Positions 1 to 56,300 of a stretch of 64,000 bases of DNA are shown here, piece after piece. Every line of letters begins with the position of its first letter. The stretch's first letter is position 1. Below the pieces are notes generated by a model that searched no databases, was not told the origin of the DNA, and was given only the letters and a program-made list of their open reading frames with translations. The position numbers were made by a program, and so were the translations under genes. Origin of the DNA: Atrichornis clamosus (lineage: Eukaryota; Chordata; Aves; Passeriformes; Menuridae); contig WBMZ01003498.1 of assembly GCA_013400975.1 (NCBI GenBank), positions 62,001 to 126,000 of the forward strand. The letters run 5' to 3'.

Positions 1-3000
1 GAACTTTAGGCAGGAGAACTGATTTTAAAATTTTTTTTCTATACCACTCATAGAGGAAACTGAGTTAGAGAGACTTACAAACTTTTTTATTCTTCCTTTC
101 AGTCTATGAGTAATCAATACACAATATTTTGCCTTGGTGGTCCTGTCCAGCTGCAAATTTTTACTGTCGTAGTTTCATAAAGAGAAATTTTTACAGCTGC
201 AGAACCCACTTGTGCCTGACTCAGCAACATAACTGGAGGCAGTGGGGCCTAAGCTCCCAGAAGATGATACTGAAGGAGTAGTGGGATATGACTCTTAAGT
301 GAAATGCAAAATGGAATCTACAGTGGATGCAGAACTATTACTTGAAGAATTTGTCCTAAAGAGTTGTCACTGAAATTAAATTATATATGAAATTAAGTGC
401 TTGCTTGTGCTGTAGTTTTATTTCCTGTTCTTGCTATAGAGAAGCAATAAAGTGAACTCAGATGGAAAAACAGTACTACTATTATTTCCTACTTTGAAAT
501 GCTATACATTACATTCATGGACCAGAATTCATCCTGGTTTTGTTGCACAAAAAATGCAGTCTTCTGTTGTCTGCCTGTTTCCTTAGGATTTCTCATCAAA
601 GACTGATCCAAACATTGATTTCTATGATAGTGGCCTGAGACAAGGCTGCATGTTGAAAATCCTATACATTGCAAGGGAAACCTTAGCTACCTTCAGTGCT
701 AATCTCATTAATTGTGAGTCATCTCAATCGCAGTGACTAATAATTAAAGTTAAGTAATTCTGACATTTTTCAGCCAATGTTGTTGAAATATTCATTTCTT
801 TCAGCAGAAATTCATGCCCTGGTGCTGTATCCCTTCCCTCCAGCACTTGCTCATAGTACCATTATAAACATACAAAGACTGGGTGTGCTCTGTATCCTCA
901 TTTCGTTGCCACATTTAGAAAAGATGTTAATACTGAAGCTTAAGGAAATATTAAAGCACCTCTATGAAGATGAGCCACCTGGAATCCAGCAGAGACCGAG
1001 GCTGTCCCACACTTTTCCAAGGTGATGCTTCGTTACTGTAGGCTTTGTCTGGCCTCTCTAGGGCCATGACATAGCAGTTTCAAGATGAGGAGTTCAAACA
1101 CAGCCCCAAGCAATGACATTTGAAAGTCAGAAAAGCATCTAGAGCCCACAGTGGGAACAGGCATGGTCATGTGTTTGTGAAGCTGGTAAATAATTGTGTA
1201 GCATACTCGGCGGGGGGGCAGAGAGGATGGGTAGGCAGAAATGTATGTGGCACAGGGACTAATGCAGGGAGTGTTTTGTGTGCCTTTTAGTGTGAACGTG
1301 CTGATCTGCTCTAAAAGCAGCTGTAACACAGAGCTCAGTTTCTGCCCAGGTAACCCCCTGACTCACAGCCACACCTGGTGAGGCAGGAGCTCAGATCCAG
1401 TGCTGCAGGGGCTGAAGGGCCGGGTGTGCCCAGCCCTGCCAAAGAGTGAGTGGGGCAGGGGCTGTTAGCGATGAAGAGTAGAGGGACTCGGTTGGCCGTA
1501 AAGCTTAAATGCTTCTGAATCAATTGGCCTCGTAAGGTGCTAGCTCAGGGATTGCAATAGCTGAGATGGGAGGGGAGGGCATGAGTGTGCATTTCTTCCA
1601 GGCACAATAATGCCATTTCTTCCTGGGGATAGCTGCCAGTGCCTAGAGAGAGCAAGGAAGAGCTCTTCTTTGCTCTTGATGATCCTGCTCAGTGTGGGAT
1701 TTTGAGGTCAGAGCCTCCCCGCAACCTCCCTTGTGTTCCCAGGAGAAACCATTTACCCTTCTCATGACTCAGTCCTGGGTTATTAGCAATATTTTATCTT
1801 CTGCTGGCACTGTCCATAAAAGAGCCTTTTAAGTTTTTTGTGTCAAGGTGCAGCCTGCATGTAGCAAGAGAGAAGCAGAAGGAAGGAAAACAAGCAGGTC
1901 CAAACCTAACACCAGGGAGGACAGGTGTAATTCTTCTCACTTTACAGATCAGAAGGACTGTGTGAGAGCCAGAAAGCTTCACCTCCTTCTGTTTTACTAG
2001 CATTCTCTGTGACTTCTGTCTTCAGTCAGTTATCCTTGCTGTAAGGTTGGAGGTTTTTTCTTTTTTTATATTATAATTAGATAATTACAGATGCTGGGGG
2101 ATGTCTTTGTCGGAGGAGTTCCTGGAGTTAATAGCCTCTATTTGATAAGATTTGAGAGGTGCTGAACAGAGACTACTAAAGATAGACTTCTTAGTTTGTC
2201 ATAGGAACCCTGTTTTATCAGCAACTGTTTTTAAGAAATCCTATGCCAAAATACAGATGTTTGTTCATCAGATGCACTGTTTGACCTAACTTCCTCAAAT
2301 CAGTTTCATTTTTGCACTTTCTCTGAATGTACTGCTGGCTGTTACTCACTTGTAAAAGCCCTAGAAGTAGCAGAGCTTCCAGTGATCCCAGTGTTGTGAA
2401 CAGTCTTGTGATGTGGAGAAACAGGAGTCCCTCCCTCAATGGAGTGATAAACACTGTGCAGATGGTGCATATGTTAATACTTTCGTTAAAATATTGTTAA
2501 TTGTGTCTTTCTACATTCATTTCAAATTGTCATAAATATTGCAAAGTACTTTTTGAAATATTCCAATTTTATTGAGTAGTATATAAGCAAAGCAGTATGA
2601 AATTTTTTTCTTCAAGTCTTCATACTAATTTAATACATTAAAGAATATAGATCAGTTCTGCTGTAAACTTCCTATATGTTTATAAGCAAGTCACTTGAAT
2701 TAGGCAAGCCATACTCTCAACTCTTAGGATCTTAGGATTCTTAGGAATTAAGAGGTTCTTAGGATTTCAGATAGTTATTGATTTCCTATTATGCCATACC
2801 CTTTGCTATAGTTTTCCCTATCAGTTGTCTACTCTATTAGAGTTAGACAAATTGTTTCCAAAAAAGGAGTATTTTTATAAATAAAACTACTTTTAAAGAA
2901 AGTGTCAGACTTTTGATCAGACCTTTTTCAGCTATTCTGTTGAAGGGGGTTACCTATATGTATGTAATATGTTATATTTATGTTGTTTTAATAACATAAT

Positions 3001-6000
3001 ACTATATAAGGTGGTATTATATATAAAGTGTTGGGTCCAGTACCTAAAAGGAGCCTACAAAGAATCTTAAGAGGGACTTTTTACAAGGGCATTAAGTGAT
3101 AGGACAAGGGGGAGGAGTTTTAAACTGAAAGAGGGTTGGTGTAGGTTGGATATTGGAAGAAATTCTTTATTGTGAGGGTGGTGAGGCATTGGAAGAGGTT
3201 GCCCAGAGGAGCTGTGGATGCTCCATCTCTGAAAGTGTTCAAGGCCAGGTTGTATGGTGCTTGGAGCAACCTGGTCAAGTGGAAGGTGTCCCTGCCCATG
3301 GCAGAGGGGTTGGCACTAGGTGGTCTGAGAAGATTTGGAACATCCTTTTCCACCCAAACAGTTGTATGATACGCACACAGGACTGCAATCTAGTTTTTGA
3401 ACTGCAGGTTTAAGAATGCATTGTTTCTTGTTAATTGATAGATAGTATAAAAATGTGTACATTAAAAATAATGAAGTGACCATGGTTACACAAATGACTG
3501 CAAGACCAGCTTTCTCTATACTCACCTGAGTATATTATCCTCAGGATGGATTTTGTTTTGCAAAGAGGATGGGAATCAGGATAGCAAGATGTCTAGGCAC
3601 TGGGGCTAAACCAACACAGTAGATGCTTTTGTCATAATAGTTTAAGCATTTACAAGAAACAGTCCAAAAGGTTGACGGAAAACAGTGAAATGAGAGTGGA
3701 TTAGAAGAGAGATGATGAATATTTAAAACAAATAATCTGTAAAAAACGGAGGTGTTGACAGACCTCAGTATAGAGTGCTTTTTCTTACCATTCCAGCTTT
3801 TGATGTTAAGTGATTACTTAAGAAACCCTCCTTTTTCTTAAGAAAATATCTGCCTCTTAGGATGGAAAGAGAAGCGTCAAACATGAGCCAAAATTCTGGC
3901 ATGCAGATATCAAATTAAAAGGTCAAAATACAGTGTTTAGAAAAAAACCACGTCAAGAATGCTGTATTTTGCTTTTTTGATTTTGTGTGACTGACTGTAA
4001 CAAGGAGGTGTTGGAGCTGAAAGCAACATGGTATCCAGTAAAGAGGATGCAAGAATGGGTGAGATGGAGCCAGAGGCATGTGCGGGATACTGCAGAGGTG
4101 TGCATGAGAGCAGAAACACACCAGCAGTGCAGGTGCTACTGCCATGAGAAAGGGGGAGAAAATGTACTTGAATGATGCTGTTCTGATGCCAGACAGACTG
4201 ATTTTATAGATTCTTGCACAGTGCTTCAGACGCATCTGTCAGCACAATATGTTCCTCTCTTGGATGAATGCGTAACTACTACTACTTGCTGTCTGTTGTG
4301 TTACCTCCCGTATGCAAAAAGCACGTGTGTGCTCTGGCCTCTAAGTCTTTTGGAGCATTTGGAAAAGATCAGCCTTCCCCAGCTTAAAAGCATTTGAATA
4401 ACCTGATATCCTTCAAGGGAATTATAGTGAAAAAAGGTAGTTAAATATACATAAACTGCTTTTCAAGAGTTTACAAAGAGCATGACTAGAAATTATCTGA
4501 AGAGAGATGGTATTATTAAGTCTGGGCACGGTAATCTGATATATTTTATACCATCATTTTTAATGTCTTTCTTTTAAAGATTTTTATTTTGTTCCTGCCT
4601 AACTAGGGTAAAGAAACTGCCTTGAATGCAGCAGTTGTGATATAAATCTTGTTGTGAGTGGCAGCCCCTCCATTGCTTCTCTAGGGTGTGATTATATTGG
4701 TTAAACATTACTTGCCCGTTTGTAGATACTGCTCTGAGCTACTGATGGCTCAGGCAGGGGAAGGTCTGTCTAGACATCTTAGTGTTCTTTCTTTCTTGCC
4801 TAAACTGCAAAAATCATTACTTCTTTGAAGAAGAAGAATGGGCAGAATAAAGATGTACTTTGTATGCCTGAAACCCAGTGTCATAAAGAGCTAAAACACT
4901 GTCAGGTTGTTTGAAAATAAAGTTTTAGGAAGTAGTCTGTGTTAAAGAAGTATCCATTCTCAACCATAAAAGTGATCCTTTCCCACGTTACTCATTTTTA
5001 TTCAGCTAAGAGAGTTGCTGATCAAAGGTGGAGCTGTGGGAAAGACCACAGCATGGCAGGAAAAGCAGTGAACCAAGGTTGGAATATGAGGAGGATTGGC
5101 TGCTAAGGGTAAAGGTGAACATTCAACCTTTTTATAGATTGTTGTTCTAATTGGATTACTTGACTTCTTCAATCAGATATTTTAAATATCTAATCTGACA
5201 ATAATATACTATTACCAGACATTTAGTCAAATAACACTCTAGGAGATTTAAAGAGGAAGTTAATGCATGATAGATTACATTTTTTTTATAAGGAATGATA
5301 TTTTGGGGAGCTTGTGTAAATCACTGAACTTTCAATGGTCAAAAAACCATTTACCATGGAAAAAATAGTATTTCTATCAAAAAAGCTAAACAGAAAAATG
5401 TAAACAAAAGCTTTTCACAGAAGCCTCTATTCATTTTTCATTCTCAACAGGCAGAGATTCTTAAAAAACAAATGGATAAAATTAGAAAACAAAGATAACT
5501 TACCCAATAAAGTTAATAATGAAAATATGCAATTTTTGTTGTTGAATAGAATCTATGTTGTCATCCATCATAAGAACAGGTTTAAGTGATCAGGATTGTT
5601 GTGCAAGGAAAAATAATTAAGTCTTTCTCTTTGAAAATTCCATGTAACTGGATAGTGGGCAGTGCAAGCTGCATTCCTGTCTGATGAAAAGTGTTCTGCT
5701 TGCAAGACTAGAACACTTGATTTTCTAGCTGTTACATGTCTGCCTGCCTGGGTTTTGGCTTGCTCACATGTGATTTAATACTGAGCTAACTATTATGCAG
5801 GATAAGTGGTAACTTAGGGCATATTTAGAATAGATAACTGATTTTTGGCACACGATAGAAAAAGAACATTTCTATGTCTTACAGATTCAGGCTTTAACTC
5901 CCAAGAAGTAAAAAGATTATATAATAGGAGTTTCACAGACATTTAAGGAATACTTCTCTGGGATACTTTTTCGCTTCAGATGTAATAAAAGTACTTTCCT

Positions 6001-7049
6001 ACTGAAGCTCTGCTTGTCTTTGCCTTCAGGGCCAAATTAAGAAGACGTCTAGCTCATGGAATAATTTGGTTATCAGCAAGTATAAGTGCAATCTGCCAAG
6101 AGGAGACAAGGCACATTTGTAGTAGAGCAAATAAATTAGGATAAGCTTCTTAGCCCATCTTGTTTGAAATGAAAGTTTTATTGGAGTTGTCATTTTATTA
6201 CACGTCAAAGAATAATTTGGATAATAAGATGATGTAGTGTTAGTTTTCTCAAGCCATTTTTCAAACCTTTTCACACAGTTTTAGCTGACATTTTGTACGT
6301 ATTCCAATAAGCAAGCCTTGCAAAATTTTCCTGGAGCTGCAGAATGAGCTGTGTAAAAAGAGTGTAGTTGAACCTGCTGCAGGGTAGGGGAAGGAGACTA
6401 CGTGATGTAAGGTCCTTTCTCTCCCACTTTTATATGATTTTTTTCCTTTGAAGTTTTTGCATTTTCTGTTTGCAGCTTTATACACTGTTTCTTGTATAAT
6501 TTTACAAACTCTGTGATAATTTGTAAGATCAGTAGAGAAATATGCAGCCATTTACTCTTAGTCACCTCTATAGTTTATCTTGAGGAGTATTTTTGTGTCC
6601 TAGTCAAGTAACAGAAGAGGGGCTGATCATTTTGTTTGGTTATTTTGCTATGACTGTGTGGTTAACTCCAAGTGCCACCTATCTCAAGTCATGCGCACAA
6701 CATAGAAGTGAATTAACAGTGCTATTTGAAATTACTAAGATGCTTTAAAAATCCATTAATGACTTTAAATAAACCATTCCGTAACTAACTAACTCTGGAC
6801 ACAAACTCTGGAAGAATATTGTTGCTAGTTAAAAATTATTACAGTACAAAGATTATCACAGTTCAGAAAAACGATAAGATTCTGAGAATACATGATTGTC
6901 AATTAAGATTCAAATTCAGTACATTATTAAGCTAAGTAACAAAAACACTCCTGCTTCTTGTTCAATTTAATCTTGAAATGTGAATTATAAGGTTGAATGT
7001 GAATAATATTCCTTTAACATATGCTCATAATCTGTGCATTTATTTTCAG
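1..7049 (+). other. 3' part of upstream ATP11A intron
   Basis: Sequence before the first visible coding exon. It holds one CR1 fragment (3040-3370) and a few short direct repeats, such as a run of TTAGGA-like units at 2721-2770. I looked for the upstream exon that in mammals ends in residues IVSSK before Y55 and found no convincing copy, so it probably lies outside the window. A GC-richer stretch at about 1340-1480 shows no gene or promoter I can name. Confidence 0.7.
3040..3370 (+). mobile_element. CR1 LINE fragment (3' end)
   Basis: The segment TTTTTACAAGGGCATTAAGT, GTGATAGGACAAGGGGGAGG, then GGTTGCCCAGAGGAGCTGTG and TCCCTGCCCATGGCAGAGGG is the CR1 3' end in plus orientation. It ends at the degraded CR1 tail TTGTATGAT. 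Open frames in this interval are shadows of the element. Confidence 0.92.
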
Positions 7050-51865
<44,816 letters not shown>

Positions 51866-53200
51866 CAGAACACCAAGTCAAGCCTTTAAAAACTGTGGGT
51901 TTGTTTATTTCTTTTTTCAAGAAACAAACATGTCACAGAAATATATTAAACTATACGTGGCTTTTGCTGTCTGAGGTAGTGTTCAGACAAACAGGATCAA
52001 GAGCTAGAAGTATGAACCCTTCCAGGCCAGTAGGCCTCTTTTTATGTTTTGAACTACTGGAGCAATGAACAATCTGCACAGTCTGGTACTGTGAGACTGG
52101 TAGCACTAAAAATTCTCTTCATCCTGTGTCAAGACTTCTGTGCATTTACTACTTCTGTCATCTTTAGTGATTTTCTTTGTTACTTGAAGTGCATAGTTTC
52201 AGTCAGTGACCTACATTTTGAGATCAACAGTTTTAATTTTCAGCTGGAAGCAATGACTTCAGTTATCTCAAATGAAAGTCTCCTAAGGCATATTTAACAA
52301 ATGCTGTTTCTGATTTTCCTCTGTCCTTTTTTTCTTTCTTTGCTCTTTCTGTAGAACAAACTGGTGTTTCCTCTGTGCAAATCTGCTTTCAAGAAACACT
52401 CTCTAATGTTCACTTCCTTGTAAGTGGCCAAATCAGGGCTATGTATGGTTTTGGTTAGTTTTCCCCTGTAGGCAAAACAATCCTTGTGTAGAGTATGCAC
52501 ACACTATATGAAGTCAAGTTGGCTGTTAAATAGGTAAATGTCATTAATGTTGGTATCTACTTACAAACTGAATGTAAGCATTTTGCCTAAAACGTCTCTG
52601 AATTTGTCAAAGATGCACATTACCTGGTGTTCCCACTTCCTATCCCTGAGATTGTAAAATATATATAGCAGAAAGTATTACATATTAAGCTTTTTTGGAC
52701 ACGGTTTGTTGGTTTTTTTCCTTAAAAGAAGAGAAGCTGTTTTTCTATCTTGATTGATCCTCTCAATTTTGGTTGGTTTTTGTGTGTGTGTATGGTTAAA
52801 TACTGGCTAATGGGCTGGGTAGACGTACTACAAAGCACACAACTGTTAGCTTTTGCAAACAAACCACGAGGTGGCACACGGCTGTTGACTAACAGTTGAA
52901 CCACAGCTGGGATGTAGAAGCTAGTTTGACTGCAAGGATTCTATTTGAATTACCCTGAGAATGACAGCCAACTTGCACTTCTGTTTTCTCTGCTACATTT
53001 ATGTTACCTTGCACTAATTCAACTATTAGCCGCATCCTTGTCTTGTTTCTTTAGTCCAGTGTTTTATTTTGGGGTGCAAAAATATTTGAAGGAGTAATCT
53101 GATTGCAATCAATTTCAGCCTGGTGATTACAACTGGTTAATAACCATTCTCATTCAGTACCTCTGTGAGGACATTAGCTAAAAATTTATTTCAGTGTGAA

Positions 53201-53206
53201 AATAAA
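53201..53206 (+). terminator. candidate proximal poly(A) signal
   Basis: AATAAA in GTGAAAATAAAATATTTGG, 1.3 kb after the long-form stop. It could define a short 3' UTR. Confidence 0.3.
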
Positions 53207-55769
53207 ATATTTGGAATCAGACCTGCAGCATTTATTGGAAGACCTGGCCAAGACGTTGTTAGTTGTTTTTCAAATGGACTAGGGTGTCAGAGAAAAATTA
53301 TTCCCCATTTTGTGTTTAAATAAGAAAAAATAGAGGCAAAATAAGATTACTTAATACTTTACTTGAAATGTTCCTCACAGTGTTCCGAGTGGGTTTTGTA
53401 TTAAACAAACAGTAAATTATTATTAAAATGCCCTGGGTTAAGCAGAGATTGTAAAGTGAGTTGTGAAATCTTCAAGTATACCAAAGAACAGAATTTTACA
53501 AAGTCTAACAGTGAGCACCACATACAAAGGTTTTTTATCATTTAACTCGTAGCACTTTTAAGTTTCAAAGAATGTCCTTATAGCAGTAGTGTTTTGAAAT
53601 ACATACACATGTGTGGGTGTGTGTACATATACTTGCCATTGCAGACTTTGAATGTTGGTCAGTTAGAACCATCCCCTACATAAAACACTGGTGTATATAT
53701 TTTTAAGAAGTTATTATGGGTATACATTTTATACCAGTAGCAGTGACAAATTTCTTGTGTGTAGTTAACAAATTATTTGTAATGTATTTTTTAGAAATCT
53801 TAAAATTGCCTTTGCACTGAAATATTTTTCATACTGTAGCTATTTATAAATCTGTTTTACGCATACATTTGTTAACACACCATTTCTATTTTTTTTTAAG
53901 TATATGTTTTGAAGGTTTTTTTTATACCTATGAGTTTTGGCCACTTAAATTTAGCTCAGAGTGGAGTTGTGGCTGAATGTTAAAATTCTAATGAATGTCA
54001 AATTAGAAATACAGGTCTGTTGCGCTGTCAGTCTCACCCAAGTTATCGATGTTTTGTTGGGATTTGTGGTAGCAGTGATTGGAGCGCTGTACTTGCAGTG
54101 CTATACTATTACTGCTAGCTTTTTTTACTCTATAAAGCCTCCTGCTTTTTTACTTTGTAAGTTCTATCTTTTAGCCTTAAATAAGGAAATTTTTGCTTGA
54201 TGTTTTTGAAAATGCTGCATTCCTGTTCTGCCTCCTAACAAAGCAATTCATTGCAAACTTCATGTAGTCCTGCACTTAGAAATTGTTGACAACATTGTTC
54301 AGGCTGAAACACCTATATATGTGCTTGAGAAACTTCAGTTAAACATGGCATTTTTTGGAGGAGAAAGAATGCTTGAATTTAAGTGGAAGTTTCTGCTTTC
54401 ATTTAGTAATACTTTTACCTTAAAAGTTGGTGCTGTTTGTTTGTTAAAATAGACTGTTTAATGGAATGAACATAAAACATCAACTTGGCTTCACTTGATG
54501 TGTTTTTGCTTCAGCCCTGTTACTATTGCCATGTAAACCTAGTCCACTGCAGCAGGTATTAACTTGGCAGTTTCACTGTAAATGGATCAGATGATACAGA
54601 GCTGAAAAAGTAGAAGTTAGATCAAAATGCATTAGAGTGTTTTATGATGGGTGGGACACTGAAAGGAGACAGATTTTTATGTATGAAGAAAAAAGAGAAT
54701 TAAAGAGGAAAGGTCTAAAAATCTATGTAACTTCCTAACTTGCCTCGTTTAAATTGTTGCAGCTTTAACAGCATAATGTCTCCATTACTGCTTCTGTAAA
54801 TGTCTTGAAACTGGTAAGCGCTAACCAAATGTATGTGAAGATTTAGGAAGTATCTCAAGCTTTTTGGCCACAGAAGTTCATATATTCCTGCAGTGGCTTG
54901 TGGCAAAAAATCTCTTTTGTTTTACCATGTACAATAATTGTTTGTTCAGCCACTTAATGTAAAAGCTTACAGTTTACTTTCTTGCTTGCATTAGCCTGTT
55001 TGTCTTGACCCAGCTGGCTTGCAAAAATAAAAGGAAAAAAACAGCTTAACTAGGAACTGCACTTTTCTTTTGGAAGCCAGTGGGATCATTTTGCTCATGC
55101 TACTGTCTCTGTTAAAAAAGCTTTAATGGAAATTTGTGAAAGCATTACAAAAGTGAAAACATACATGATTCTACTTTGCAGAATAATCAAAAAATCAGTT
55201 TATATAGCTTTAATTTTTTTTACCTTATGCAAATCACAAGATTTCAATCTGCATTGTCTCGGACATAAATTCTGTGCTATGTACACTTTGCATTTTAGGT
55301 GTTCTTTCATGATCTAATGTAAAGTAGAATCTGCGGAAGTTGCTGTATGGGGGCTGGGGGGTAGTTATCTGTGCTTTAAACATTAAAGATGTCTGTAGTC
55401 ATCAGCACCAAATACTGACACTTATTTTTAATTGTACAATTAGAGGTGCATTTATTTGAAAATAAATCAGCCTTCAAATCTAATGTTCAAATTATCCTAT
55501 ACTGCTTCATTTATTTGATTTGAAGAGTCAGTGTGTGAATACATTACTGTAAAGTTTCTTTTCAGTGCTATTTTTAACTTTTATTTCTGTAGACAACCAA
55601 ATATAACTTGTTTATATTCAGCCACATTTTGGATCCTTATGTAGAATATATAAGCAGGAGATACAAATCTGCTTGCAATAAATATAAACATCCAAGACCG
55701 GTTTAAGTTTGCTCACAAGTAATTACAGTAATTCTGATATGAATATGAGATGGTTTCATATTAGTCTGT

Positions 55770-55775
55770 AATAAA
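55770..55775 (+). terminator. candidate distal poly(A) signal
   Basis: Perfect AATAAA in GTAATAAAATGTACC, followed within about 30-50 bases by TGAGTGTTTGATTCTCTT, a GT-rich element. Another perfect signal is at 55677-55682. Which is used cannot be told from sequence. Confidence 0.4.
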
Positions 55776-55849
55776 ATGTACCTATATAAAGAAAACAGAA
55801 TGAGTGTTTGATTCTCTTACTGAATATGTTTGTAGTCATGTTCATTTCT

Positions 55850-56300
55850 CCTTGTACTGGAGAGGGTCCAGTGAAGCACCACAATTTCGGGACTGGAGCC
55901 TCTCTCTTACAAGGAGAGACTGCGGGAGCAGGGCCTGTTTATTTAATCAGGAGAAGACTGAGAGGAGACCTCATCAATACATACAAATATCTCAAAGGTG
56001 GGTATGAAGAGGATGGTGCCAGGCTCTTTTCAGCAGGGCCCAGTGACAGGACAGGGAGAAATCGCCATAAAAAGGTTTCACCTCAACATGAGGAAGAACT
56101 TCCCTACAGTGAGGGTGTCAGAGCACTGGAACAGCTGCCCAGGGGGGTCGTGGAGTCTCCCTGCCTGGAGACATTCAAAACCCACCTGGACACATTCCTG
56201 TGCCACCTGCTCTTCCTGACCCTGCCTTGGCAGGGGATTGGACTGGATGATCGCCAGAGATCCCTTCCAACCCTAACAATTCTGTGATTCTGCAATTCTC
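55850..56300 (+). mobile_element. CR1 LINE, 3' part with terminal repeats
   Basis: The frame at 55808-56287 is open over the CR1 ORF2 C-terminal end and 3' UTR. It includes RLRGDLINTYKYLKGGYEED, GARLFSAGPSDRTGRNRHK and LPRGVVESPCLETFKTHLD. The copy ends in AATTCTGTGATTCTGCAATTC, the short direct repeats that mark the CR1 3' terminus. It is 5'-truncated and younger-looking than the other copies. Confidence 0.93.

Larger units (their letters stand above)
51866..55800 (+). other. ATP11A: probable long 3' UTR of ATP11A
   Basis: About 3.9 kb of AT-rich sequence after the stop with no CR1 or other repeat that I recognise and no long reading frame of note. AATAAA sites occur at 53201, 55026, 55461, 55677 and 55770. 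The last two come shortly before a CR1 insertion, so the transcript probably ends near 55.70-55.80 kb. The extent is inferred. Confidence 0.5.

Noticed and set aside
777..1025. Open frame with EPPGIQQR, faintly like the EPPPGAEAYIPQR part of the missing ATP11A exon
   Set aside because: The following residues do not continue with PDNRIVSSK and there is no donor in the right phase; chance resemblance.
1335..1523. GC-rich stretch considered as a promoter or CpG island
   Set aside because: Too short, few CpG dinucleotides, and it lies inside an intron with no first exon visible nearby.
3153..3413. Overlapping open frames on both strands
   Set aside because: They lie within a CR1 3' end and are shadows of the element.
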